Positions 43,364 through 51,850 of a stretch of DNA of 64,000 bases are shown here, piece by piece (position 1 is the stretch's first letter; every line of letters begins with the position of its first letter). Source of the DNA: BCD1 sp965230565 (GTDB taxonomy: Bacteria > Bacteroidota > Bacteroidia > Chitinophagales > Saprospiraceae); contig CBDDLH010000016.1 of NCBI GenBank assembly GCA_965230565.1, forward strand, positions 62,001-126,000, written 5' to 3'. The notes below the pieces were generated by a model that saw only the letters and a program-made list of their open reading frames with translations, was not told the DNA's origin and did not search any database. Made by a program: the position numbers and the translations under genes.

Positions 43364-44248
43364 TTATTTCTTCTCAAAAGAACGAATCAGCTCTTCTTCG
43401 CTCTTGCCGAGATTGTCCAATAAAAATTGAGCGTCATCAGCGAAATCATTATCCGGATATTTTTCTAGAAAAGTATCATACATGAGTTTTGCTTCCTCAA
43501 AAGAGCCAAGGTCATTATCGAGGGTGAAACCATGTAAAAACATTGCCTGAGGAGCTCTGTCACTATCGGGGTAATTGGTATAGATTATCTTATAAAGCTC
43601 AATGGCTTTATCGAAATTTTTGATGGATCTGGCTGTCTCGGCTGCTCGGTGGAGCCATCTGGGGTTAGCTTCTCCCGAAGGATCTACCATCGTAAATAGT
43701 TCGCAGTTCAAAATAAAGTCATTTGCTGTTCTATAGTTGATACGTCCGGTTGTAGCATTGAACATATCCCTTGACATTTGCACCATTCTTCCATCAAAAT
43801 CTACTGTATCAGCTGTCATTTTTTCCTTGATTTTGTCAATGTTTTCATAATCAGGGAAAGCAGTCAACATGGCTTGTCTAACACTTGTTGCAGCGCCATG
43901 GTTATCGAGTTTAGCATCGTAGGTTTCCGACAACAATTCCGCAGCTTTAGGAGTATTGTCGGAGCTGTAATATGCTGTAATCGCTCTTTTTAAATGTTCT
44001 GTGGCAGTACCAAAACGGTTCATACGCCACATAGTACTTGCCGAACGGTATAAATAACGGGCATTCATCATATCGTCAGGATGGTCTTCAAGATGGGCAT
44101 TATAAGCAGCTAATAATGCTTCTGCATCTTTAGGATCTTTGCTTGATTCCAGCTTTTCTTCAAGAGCTGCAATGGCGTTGCTGTCGGAATTTTGTCCACA
44201 GCTGTAGATAATGATTATAGAAAGGAGTAAAAGGACTATTTTTTTCAT
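43364..44248 (-). CDS. TPR-repeat lipoprotein
   Basis: 294 residues from the ATG at 44248 (MKKIVLLLLSIIIIYSC), giving a lipoprotein signal with the lipid-bearing Cys at 17; an in-frame ATG 19 codons upstream lies ahead of the promoter. The remainder is helical with tetratricopeptide-type repeats (FDKAIELYKIIYTNYPDSDR, FEEAKLMYDTFLEKYPDNDF), of the BamD/YbgF kind. A scaffold on the periplasmic face of a membrane; no specific partner can be named. Own consensus promoter directly after coaE and a strong terminator. Confidence 0.85.
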   Translation of the reverse strand: MKKIVLLLLSIIIIYSCGQNSDSNAIAALEEKLESSKDPKDAEALLAAYNAHLEDHPDDMMNARYLYRSASTMWRMNRFGTATEHLKRAITAYYSSDNTPKAAELLSETYDAKLDNHGAATSVRQAMLTAFPDYENIDKIKEKMTADTVDFDGRMVQMSRDMFNATTGRINYRTANDFILNCELFTMVDPSGEANPRWLHRAAETARSIKNFDKAIELYKIIYTNYPDSDRAPQAMFLHGFTLDNDLGSFEEAKLMYDTFLEKYPDNDFADDAQFLLDNLGKSEEELIRSFEKK

Positions 44249-44274
44249 GGTTTTGTATTTTTTATTTTGATGCC

Positions 44275-44306
44275 CAAAGGTAATAATCGCAGGTTTAAAA
44301 AGCAAA
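44275..44306 (-). promoter_or_regulatory. consensus promoter of the TPR lipoprotein gene
   Basis: Minus-strand TTTG (44306-44303), a 20-bp spacer and TACCTTTG (44282-44275), an exact match. It lies directly after the coaE stop and about 25 bp before the start at 44248, supporting the short form of the protein. Confidence 0.75.
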
Positions 44307-44307
44307 A

Positions 44308-44895
44308 TCAGGTTGTCAACACTTTATGGATCTCTATTATCTGAGCGATGAGGCTTTGACTGCCGTCATTCATAATGACAAAATCGGCCCTTTTTACTTT
44401 TTCTTCGTCCGGCATTTGTTTGGAAATCCTGTTTATGACAGATTCTCTGGAGACGTCATCTCTATCGATTACCCGGCTGATTCTCAATTCCATAGGCGCA
44501 AAAACGGTTATGACTTTGTCCATATGATCTGCAGCACCCATTTCGAACAGAATGGCAGCTTCTTTGATGGTGTAGGGTACATTTTGCTGCTGCAAATGCC
44601 ATTGTTCATAATGCCTTCCCAGGGCAGGATGAACAATACTGTTGAGTTTGGCCAACAATTTTTCGTTCTTGAAAACGAGATTGGCCAGGTAAGCACGGTT
44701 AAGGACTCCATCAATATAGGTCTCCTCCCCAAAGGTATCTTTTAATTCCTGAATAAGCTTTTGATCCTCTACCATGAGTTTTTTGGCTTCATCATCAGCA
44801 TAATAGACAGGAATGCCCAAAAACTCGAAAAGCTTGCTCACTGTACTTTTCCCACTGCCAATACCTCCCGTTATCCCAACTTTTTTTACCATCAT
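44308..44895 (-). CDS. coaE: dephospho-CoA kinase
   Basis: 195 residues. Last step of coenzyme A synthesis: phosphorylates the ribose 3'-hydroxyl of dephospho-CoA. P-loop GITGGIGSGKSTVSKLF (about 7-23), YYADDEAKKLM, VHPALGRHYEQW, and RVIDRDDVSRESVINRISKQM, the lid and CoA region. The ATG at 44895 overlaps the stop of the DHFR-like gene (ATGA), which fixes the start and implies coupling. Confidence 0.95.
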   Translation of the reverse strand: MMVKKVGITGGIGSGKSTVSKLFEFLGIPVYYADDEAKKLMVEDQKLIQELKDTFGEETYIDGVLNRAYLANLVFKNEKLLAKLNSIVHPALGRHYEQWHLQQQNVPYTIKEAAILFEMGAADHMDKVITVFAPMELRISRVIDRDDVSRESVINRISKQMPDEEKVKRADFVIMNDGSQSLIAQIIEIHKVLTT

Positions 44896-45413
44896 AAAAA
44901 TTTATAACGTAATTCGACTACTCCGGATTTGTAGGTTTTACTGTCGATTAATTCCAGTTTCCGGTCATCGGGTGATTTTAGAAATAAAGGAAGGCCTTCT
45001 CCCAGTACTACAGGCATAATAAAGAGGATTAATTCATCTGCGGCTTTTTTTATGGTAGCATTATTGATGATTTCACCGCCTCCGATGAGCCAAATATTTC
45101 TGCCGGGTTCTTTTTTAAGTGCTTGCATGAAACTGGAAGGCTCTTCATGGATAAAGTTGACGAATTCGTCTTTGGAAAGCTCCTGATTGCGTGTGAAAAC
45201 AAAATTTTGGAACTCCTTGTAAGGGTATTTAATGTCAAATCCACGGACTTGCCGGTAAGTTTTATTTCCCATTAAAACCGTGTCGATGTTCTTCATGAAT
45301 GTTTCATAACCGTAATCTTCATCAGCCTCTGTCGGAAGCCAGTCAATGGCTCCGTCCTTTCGGGCTATATACCCATCGAGGCTGGTGGCGATGTAAATGA
45401 TTATTTTCCGCAT
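44892..45413 (-). CDS. dihydrofolate reductase family (RibD C-terminal-like) protein
   Basis: 173 residues with the DHFR/RibD_C fold (YyaP/YwjB-type): IIIYIATSLDGYIARKDGAIDWL at the N-terminus, TVLMGNKTYRQVRGFD, and IWLIGGGEIINNATIKKAADELILFIMPVVLGEGLPLF. The NADPH-binding GGGE motif is intact. Substrate unknown; not a canonical FolA. Translationally coupled to coaE (4-bp overlap). Divergent from the PorP/SprF gene. Confidence 0.88.
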   Translation of the reverse strand: MRKIIIYIATSLDGYIARKDGAIDWLPTEADEDYGYETFMKNIDTVLMGNKTYRQVRGFDIKYPYKEFQNFVFTRNQELSKDEFVNFIHEEPSSFMQALKKEPGRNIWLIGGGEIINNATIKKAADELILFIMPVVLGEGLPLFLKSPDDRKLELIDSKTYKSGVVELRYKFL

Positions 45414-45511
45414 AATAGAAATTTAGGAGCGCTAATATAAGCTTATGGCAAACAGATTCGGGGAAAAATCCGGGATTTGTTTGGGAGGATAGTTTAACTT
45501 TCCTAAATTGG

Positions 45512-46543
45512 GTGAAAATCCAGACTGTGCGACCACCCTTTTTGATCGTCATACTGCTCTTTTTTTGGTGTATGCCCGGCTTAGTCAGCCAGGACATCCA
45601 TTATGCTCAATTTTTTCAAAATCCTATTTATGTAAACCCGGCCCTTGCTGGTGTAACCCCTGGAGATTTGCGATTTAGCGCTATTTACAGGAATCAATGG
45701 AGTAGTGTGCCCGTCCCCTACAATACGTTCTCTGCCCACTTTGACCAGAAGGTAAGCTTGCCCATTATGCGGGAAGGCTGGTTTGGATTCGGGGGGATTT
45801 TTACCCATGACAAAGCTGGGGATGCGGGTTTGTCATGGAATGCCTTTGAAGGTGTGGCCGCTTATATCAGGCCATTGACAGATGAGCACCATTTATCGGC
45901 AGGTTTGAAGGTAGGAATTGGGCAAAGATCCTTTGATCCGGAGAAGTTGACTTTCGGTGATCAGTTCAATGGAGATATCTTTGTGGCAGACCAGGCCAGT
46001 ATGGAAGTATTCGATAACCCTGCTTTCCTCCTGTTTGATTTTTCAGCAGGAGCTACCTGGTTTTACAAGCAATATAGATCCAGGACAAGTTCCGTGATTG
46101 GCTTGAGTTTTTCTCATCTTAATCAGCCAGTGGCGAGCTTTAAAGGTAATCCCTTATACAGGTTGCCCATCAGATACAGTTTACATGGTATTTCGAGAAT
46201 ACAGTTGGCAGAACTGGTTGATATTGAAGTGAATATCCTGTGGAATTTTTTGCCTACGACCAATATGGAAACTGTTTTTATGTTGGGAGGTCGGTATTAC
46301 CTTGAAGAGGATGTTCCGGAGACTCTTCATTTTGGATTAGGAGGGGGGTACCGTTTGGGAGATGCTTTTGTGGGTTATATTTCTGCAGGTTATCAGAATT
46401 GGAGAATCAGTTTTAGCTATGATGTGAATCTTTCTCCCTTCGAGGTGGCCACTTACCAAAGAGGAGGCCCTGAAATTTCTATTCAATACCTTATCTTTTC
46501 CGTAAAACCACCTGATACGTTCAAGGCTTGTCCGATATTCTAA
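45512..46543 (+). CDS. PorP/SprF family type IX secretion outer-membrane protein
   Basis: 343 residues starting at a GTG (45512); no upstream ATG is in frame and the GTG start supplies the signal peptide (IVILLFFWCMPGLVSQ). The mature start DIHYAQFFQNPIYVNPALAG is the family hallmark (HFSQF..P..LNPAxxG), followed by YRNQWSSVP and a barrel to the end. PorP/SprF proteins act with PorE-like partners to anchor or secrete T9SS cargo and motility adhesins. The following gene, 6 bp on, encodes just such a TPR/propeller/OmpA partner. Whether this is the core SprF or one of several accessory copies cannot be told. Confidence 0.9.
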   Translation: MKIQTVRPPFLIVILLFFWCMPGLVSQDIHYAQFFQNPIYVNPALAGVTPGDLRFSAIYRNQWSSVPVPYNTFSAHFDQKVSLPIMREGWFGFGGIFTHDKAGDAGLSWNAFEGVAAYIRPLTDEHHLSAGLKVGIGQRSFDPEKLTFGDQFNGDIFVADQASMEVFDNPAFLLFDFSAGATWFYKQYRSRTSSVIGLSFSHLNQPVASFKGNPLYRLPIRYSLHGISRIQLAELVDIEVNILWNFLPTTNMETVFMLGGRYYLEEDVPETLHFGLGGGYRLGDAFVGYISAGYQNWRISFSYDVNLSPFEVATYQRGGPEISIQYLIFSVKPPDTFKACPIF

Positions 46544-46549
46544 ACAAAA

Positions 46550-48532
46550 ATGCAGATGAGAGTTCCCTGTAAATTTATCATTCCCTTTTTGATTTCATTG
46601 ATACCTTGTTTGTTATCGGGGCAGTCCTTCCAGGCTTTTAAAAAAGCCGGAGATCAGGCTTTCCAGACCAGGGACTATAATGCTGCAATGCATTACTATA
46701 AACAAGCCCTGGAAAAGAAAACCGGGGATGTAGAAGTCAATTATCAATATGCTGATGCTGCTTTGGCTTTTTCCTCCTATGAAATTGCAGAAAAGCATTT
46801 TAAAAAGGTGAATAAACTCGACAAGGCAAATCTATTTCCGACTGCTCATTTTAAACTTGGGCTGGTCTATAAAACAACAGAACGTTATGAACAGGCAGTT
46901 GAGCAGTTCAATCTTTATTTAAACACGCAACCTTCAGAGCAAGAAAAGCAAAAAACGACAAAACACATTGCTGCATGTGGCCACGCATTGGAATGGATGA
47001 AGGAATCTGTTGATCAGGAGGTCGTCCATTTGGGAAGGTCTATTAATACGGCTTATTCCGAGTTCGGGGCCTTAAAAAGAGGAGACACTTTATACTATTC
47101 TTCTTTTAGATTTAATAACAAAGAAGACAAAATGGATCCTCCCCGGAAAATAGCCAAAACATTAGTGTCGGTCAGGAATGGCAGGGGCAGGCTTTTAAGA
47201 AAATTCAATGCTGAAGCAAAACATACGGTTCATACAGCTATCAGTCTGGATGGTAATCGTATTTACTACAATGTTTGTGATTATGGAAAAGGGCTCGAAA
47301 TAAAATGTGCTCTTTTTTATAAAGAAAAAGATAGCCGCGGTCGCTGGAAAAAAACAGGAAAAGCCTTACCGGATACTATTAATTTAAAAGGATACACTAC
47401 TACCCAGCCATGTATAGGATATGATACTATTTCCAAAAAAGAAATCCTGTTTTTTGCATCCGATCGACCGGGAGGAAAGGGAGGTATGGATATTTGGAAA
47501 TCTGTGATTAAAAATAAAAGGTCTTTCAGTGATCCGGAACCAGTGATGGCGATCAATACAACTGATAACGAGATCACTCCCTTTTTTGATAATGTTGAAC
47601 AAAGGCTTTTCTTTAGTTCAGACAGGCCCGAGTCAATGGGGGGATATGATATTTTCTTTCTCGATTTCCAAAAGCATGAAGAAAAAATTCAACAATTGAC
47701 TCCACCCTTAAACTCCGGCTATAATGACATTTATTTTACCAATAACGGGGATGGTGAAACGGGTTATTTGTCCTCTAATCGTCCGGGTACTTTTTATCTG
47801 GATAAATCAAGTAAGGCTTGTTGCAACGATATCTATTATTACAAACCAAAACCTCCGGAACCGGAACCGGATTCAACTGTCCTGGTAACAATATCTGTTG
47901 ATCCAATTGCTGAACCGGTTGAAGAACCAACCATTGAAAAAGTACCGGAAACGCTGCAGGATTTTTTGCCACTGGCCCTTTATTTTGATAATGATGAACC
48001 TGACAAACGAACCCGGCGGACCGAGACCAGAAAGAATTATGCCGACACCTTTTGGAAATATATTGACAAGAAGCCATTATTTATGGAAAGTTTTGCCGAA
48101 CCATTGGAGGAAGAACAAAAGGAAGAGGCCGGTTGGCTGGTGGAAATATTTTTTGAAAGGGAGGTCAAAAAGGGGTATGACCATTTGATGTTGTTTTCTG
48201 AAATCCTGCTGGAAAGGCTGGAAAAAGGCGAAGAGGTGGAGATTTTCATCAAAGGCTTTACCAGTCCAAGAGCACAAAGTGATTATAACCTGGCACTTGG
48301 AAAAAGGAGGGTAAGTTGCCTAAAGAATCATTTTGATGATTATCAGGCAGGCATCTTTCGAAAATACATCTCATCAGGCGCCTTAAAAATAACAGAACGT
48401 TCTTTTGGAGAAACTTCTGCCGCATCAGGGATTAGTGATGCATTAGAAGACCTTCGGAACTCTGTATACAGCCCGGCCGCCTCTCGGGAACGGAGAGTCG
48501 AAATTGTTGAAATTCAGGTAGGAATAGATTAA
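46550..48532 (+). CDS. PorE-like protein: TPR, WD40-like propeller and OmpA domain
   Basis: 660 residues. Signal peptide (about 1-24; a second ATG at codon 3 is possible). TPR repeats about 30-150 (FQTRDYNAAMHYYKQALEKK), a PD40/WD40-like propeller about 180-430 (FFASDRPGGKGGMDIWKS, FFSSDRPESMGGYDIFF, TGYLSSNRPG), a Pro/Glu-rich spacer about 445-470, and a C-terminal OmpA-like peptidoglycan-binding domain about 545-655. This order is that of PorE of the type IX system and of the many PorP/SprF-linked OmpA proteins in Bacteroidota. Operon with the PorP/SprF gene. Its stop codon shares the TTAA at 48529-48532 with the convergent gene. Confidence 0.88.
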   Translation: MQMRVPCKFIIPFLISLIPCLLSGQSFQAFKKAGDQAFQTRDYNAAMHYYKQALEKKTGDVEVNYQYADAALAFSSYEIAEKHFKKVNKLDKANLFPTAHFKLGLVYKTTERYEQAVEQFNLYLNTQPSEQEKQKTTKHIAACGHALEWMKESVDQEVVHLGRSINTAYSEFGALKRGDTLYYSSFRFNNKEDKMDPPRKIAKTLVSVRNGRGRLLRKFNAEAKHTVHTAISLDGNRIYYNVCDYGKGLEIKCALFYKEKDSRGRWKKTGKALPDTINLKGYTTTQPCIGYDTISKKEILFFASDRPGGKGGMDIWKSVIKNKRSFSDPEPVMAINTTDNEITPFFDNVEQRLFFSSDRPESMGGYDIFFLDFQKHEEKIQQLTPPLNSGYNDIYFTNNGDGETGYLSSNRPGTFYLDKSSKACCNDIYYYKPKPPEPEPDSTVLVTISVDPIAEPVEEPTIEKVPETLQDFLPLALYFDNDEPDKRTRRTETRKNYADTFWKYIDKKPLFMESFAEPLEEEQKEEAGWLVEIFFEREVKKGYDHLMLFSEILLERLEKGEEVEIFIKGFTSPRAQSDYNLALGKRRVSCLKNHFDDYQAGIFRKYISSGALKITERSFGETSAASGISDALEDLRNSVYSPAASRERRVEIVEIQVGID

Positions 48533-49428
48533 CCTCTTTCTCTTCCTCTTCCAAAAGGAATAACAACACCTACCATTGGAATTCCAAGAAAAAAGAACTC
48601 TCCAATTTCCTTATTCCTTAGAAATGAAAAATCAATGGTGACTCCTTCCGATATGTATCGGACGCCATAGGTGAACAATCCCATGTAATTTTTATTATCT
48701 TCGTAACCTTCGATTGGAATGATCCAGTTCTCCGTTACCAGTCCAAATTTACGTCCGACCCTGGTCATGCCGCTGATGGTGATTATGGGGCGTTGTGCCA
48801 GTTCTCCATTGAAAAATCCATAGCCTAATCCGAGGGTTGCATTGTGATCCTTGGATCCCACAGTGCCCACTCCGTAAATAATACCTAAATTTTCCTCAAA
48901 AATCCTTGCATACAAAAGACCTGCAGCCAGGTTTACCTTTTCAGGTACAACAGGGACAGAAAATTTAGGAGTGACCATGAAATTGAATCCACCATCTAAT
49001 GGGATAGCTAAAAAGCCGGCCCCTAAGGTGATGTTGTCTGTAATCCCAACATTGGCAGAATTCAAAAACAACAGGAAATTCTGATAATACCCTTCTCCTT
49101 TTTTCAGCCCATATCCTGTAGGGCCGTATAAATTACGTGTTGCGTTTGGATTTTCAAACCAGTATTCTCCATCCTTTAATTGACCTCGGGAGAATCTGTT
49201 CAGTTTTTTTATTTGGGATTTGTAAATTTTTAGTTCACCGGCACTTGTTGTCTGGAGGAGAAAATATTCACCTGTTTCTTCAATTATGCTACCTATGTAA
49301 TTATTTCCATCAAGTGTTTTGATTTGGACATATTGAGTAGTATCATTTATTGGAGATGTTTGTGCTTGAGCAGCAACGCAAAATGTGAAAAGTGAAAAGA
49401 AAAAAAGAAGATAAATTTGCTTTTTCAT
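48529..49428 (-). CDS. envelope protein, paralogue of the one at 37836
   Basis: 299 residues. Signal peptide (MKKQIYLLFFFSLFTFCVAAQA). Residues about 30-80 (VQIKTLDGNNYIGSIIEETG onward, then KSQIKKLNRF) form the same small-barrel-like domain as in the 37836 protein, and about 110-299 a beta-barrel with GLKKGEGYYQNFLLFLNSAN, VGITDNITLGAGF and an Arg-rich end. It is convergent with the PorE-like gene; the two stop codons overlap within TTAA. Functional link to T9SS is only positional. Confidence 0.75.
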   Translation of the reverse strand: MKKQIYLLFFFSLFTFCVAAQAQTSPINDTTQYVQIKTLDGNNYIGSIIEETGEYFLLQTTSAGELKIYKSQIKKLNRFSRGQLKDGEYWFENPNATRNLYGPTGYGLKKGEGYYQNFLLFLNSANVGITDNITLGAGFLAIPLDGGFNFMVTPKFSVPVVPEKVNLAAGLLYARIFEENLGIIYGVGTVGSKDHNATLGLGYGFFNGELAQRPIITISGMTRVGRKFGLVTENWIIPIEGYEDNKNYMGLFTYGVRYISEGVTIDFSFLRNKEIGEFFFLGIPMVGVVIPFGRGRERG

Positions 49429-49534
49429 ACCTGTTGATTTTTCATGAAGAGATTATTTGTTAGTTTCAATTTTTTATTGAAATAACCATTGATTTTTGTC
49501 ACTGGGTTTTTATGATTTTTGTTTCATTAAACTA

Positions 49535-51763
49535 ATGGATATACTCGGAATTTCTTCCTTTTACCATGATTCTGCTGCCGCGATAATACGTGATGGGAAA
49601 TTAATTGCTGCGGCACAAGAAGAAAGATTTAGCCGTGTGAAACACGATGCTCGCTTCCCGGTGGAGGCCATAAAATTTTGTTTGCAGGAAGCTGGTACGA
49701 CCATTGATCAACTTGAGGCGGTAGTATTTTATGACAAACCTTTACTCAAATTCGAACGCATTCTGGAAACCTATTATGCCTTTGCTCCTAAGGGGATAGT
49801 TTCCTTCGTTACAGGCATGCCGGTTTGGTTAAGGGAAAAATTGTTCCTCAAAAACCTGATCCTAAATCAATTGAGACAAATTGAGCCATTCGAAAAAGGG
49901 GATTTCAACCTGTTGTTTTCCAATCACCACTTGTCACATGCAGCCAGTACCTTTTATTTATCTGGTTTTGACGAAGCGGCAGTTTTGACGATTGACGGAG
50001 TAGGAGAGTGGTCTACGGCTTCTATCTGGAAAGGTCAAGGCAACGATCTCGTTCCTGTCAAAACGCTCAATTTCCCTCATTCCCTTGGTTTGCTATATGC
50101 CGCATTTACGTACTGGCTTGGATTTAAAGTGAATTCAGGAGAGTATAAAGTAATGGGACTGGCTCCTTACGGTAATTCTAATAGTGAACAGGTTCAGCGG
50201 TTTTTGGAAATCATCAGGGAAAAACTTGTCAGGATTTATCCTGACGGTTCCATTTGGCTCAATCAGGACTATTTCACCTATACCACTAAATTAAGAATGG
50301 TTGATGACAAGAAATGGTCGGATCTTTTTGGTATGGCCCGAAGGAAACCGGATAGTGCTTTGGAACCTGTGCATTGCGATTTGGCATTGGCCATTCAAAT
50401 GGTTACGGAAGAGGTCGTAATAAAAATGGCACAGGAAGCAAAAAGACTTACCGGAGCCTCTAAAATATGTCTGGCGGGCGGTGTTGCATTGAATGGAGTT
50501 GCGAATGGAAAGCTTCAGAAAAAGGGCCTTTTTGAGGATATTTTCATACAACCTGCATCGGGAGATGCCGGAGCAGCTCCGGGGGCAGCTCTGGCAGTTT
50601 ATCATCAATATTTTGGAAAAGAGCGAATACTGGACAAAGATAAACCAGATGGCATGAGCGGAGCATTGTTAGGGCCTGAGTTTTCGGACCTGGAGATACA
50701 AAAGCAGTTGAGGAAGTTTGATGTGCATTGGGAAGAATTGGAGAATTTCGAGCAGCTTGCAGGATCAACTGCGAAAAAAATTGAGGCAGGAAAAGTTGTG
50801 GGTTGGTTTCAGGGTAAAATGGAGTTTGGCCCGAGAGCTTTGGGAAACAGGAGTATTTTGGGTAATCCCGCTGATCCTGAAATGCAGCAAAAATTAAATC
50901 AGAAAATAAAGAAAAGAGAGAGTTTCAGACCCTTTGCACCTTCTGTGCTTCAGTCGGATGCGAAAAATTACTTTGATTGTACCTCCGAAGCTCCTTATAT
51001 GCTCCTGATCACCCGGGTTTCCAAGGCAATAAAACATCCATTACCCAACAATTTTGACAAGCTTAACTGGAGAGAAAAACTGGCTTTGAAGCGATCGGAA
51101 TTACCGGCAATTACTCATGTAGATCACTCAGCAAGAATACAAACCGTGAATGCTCAGACCAATCCTCGGTTCTGGACATTAATCAATCACCTGAAGGGAT
51201 TGACCGGAAAAGGCGTTGTGGTTAATACGAGTTTTAATGTCAGAGGTGAGCCCATTGTTTGTTCTCCGGAAGATGCATACCGATGCTTTATGACTACTGA
51301 TATGGATTATCTGGTCATGGGTAATTTGTTGTTTGATAAACAAAAACAGGGACCATTCACGGAAAGCATAGTTAAAAGTCCGGCGGGTAAAATTATTTTG
51401 ACGGAGAAACAAATCATGGAGACCAGCCTTGTCATTACTGCCGGTTTTATTGGGTTGTGGTTTTTGTATGAAAAAAACTGGTTGTTGTTAACTGGTTTTA
51501 GTATTGCCGTTTTTTCACTGATATCCAGGTTTTTTGCGAGAATACTGGGCACCTTGTGGATGTGGTTAGCTCATCAGCTTGGACGAATAATGCCAAAGCT
51601 GATTTTAGGGGTGTTTTATTATCTGTTCCTGACACCGTTGGCGTTCTTTCAGCGGATTTTTAGTAAAGATGATTTGGATATTCTGCCTGATGAAAAAAGG
51701 GACACCCTTTGGAAAGATGTTGAAAAACAGGTCGTGAAAGAAGATTTTGAAAAACTATGGTAA
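49535..51763 (+). CDS. carbamoyltransferase (NodU/CmcH family) fused to an SxtJ-like membrane domain
   Basis: 742 residues from the ATG at 49535 (MDILGISSFYHDSAAAII); an upstream in-frame ATG adds 13 residues. The N-terminal Kae1-like domain (1-360; HDSAAAII, EERFSRVKHDARFP, SHAASTFYLSGF, GEYKVMGLAPYG, LAGGVALNGVANGKL) makes carbamoyladenylate, and the C-terminal domain (about 390-575; GPRALGNRSILGNP, ESFRPFAPSVL, NTSFNVRGEPIV) transfers the carbamoyl group. Residues 628-742 form a separate membrane module with about three helices and the end PKLILGVFYYLFLTPLAFFQ, which resembles SxtJ, normally a separate gene next to such enzymes. Substrate unknown. Confidence 0.87.
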   Translation: MDILGISSFYHDSAAAIIRDGKLIAAAQEERFSRVKHDARFPVEAIKFCLQEAGTTIDQLEAVVFYDKPLLKFERILETYYAFAPKGIVSFVTGMPVWLREKLFLKNLILNQLRQIEPFEKGDFNLLFSNHHLSHAASTFYLSGFDEAAVLTIDGVGEWSTASIWKGQGNDLVPVKTLNFPHSLGLLYAAFTYWLGFKVNSGEYKVMGLAPYGNSNSEQVQRFLEIIREKLVRIYPDGSIWLNQDYFTYTTKLRMVDDKKWSDLFGMARRKPDSALEPVHCDLALAIQMVTEEVVIKMAQEAKRLTGASKICLAGGVALNGVANGKLQKKGLFEDIFIQPASGDAGAAPGAALAVYHQYFGKERILDKDKPDGMSGALLGPEFSDLEIQKQLRKFDVHWEELENFEQLAGSTAKKIEAGKVVGWFQGKMEFGPRALGNRSILGNPADPEMQQKLNQKIKKRESFRPFAPSVLQSDAKNYFDCTSEAPYMLLITRVSKAIKHPLPNNFDKLNWREKLALKRSELPAITHVDHSARIQTVNAQTNPRFWTLINHLKGLTGKGVVVNTSFNVRGEPIVCSPEDAYRCFMTTDMDYLVMGNLLFDKQKQGPFTESIVKSPAGKIILTEKQIMETSLVITAGFIGLWFLYEKNWLLLTGFSIAVFSLISRFFARILGTLWMWLAHQLGRIMPKLILGVFYYLFLTPLAFFQRIFSKDDLDILPDEKRDTLWKDVEKQVVKEDFEKLW

Positions 51764-51850
51764 AAAACGAGACCTTTACAAAACTAAAACGTCTTATAGA
51801 TCAGACTTTTAAAACAAATTGTCTACATTTACGAAAAATAGAAGATTTTA

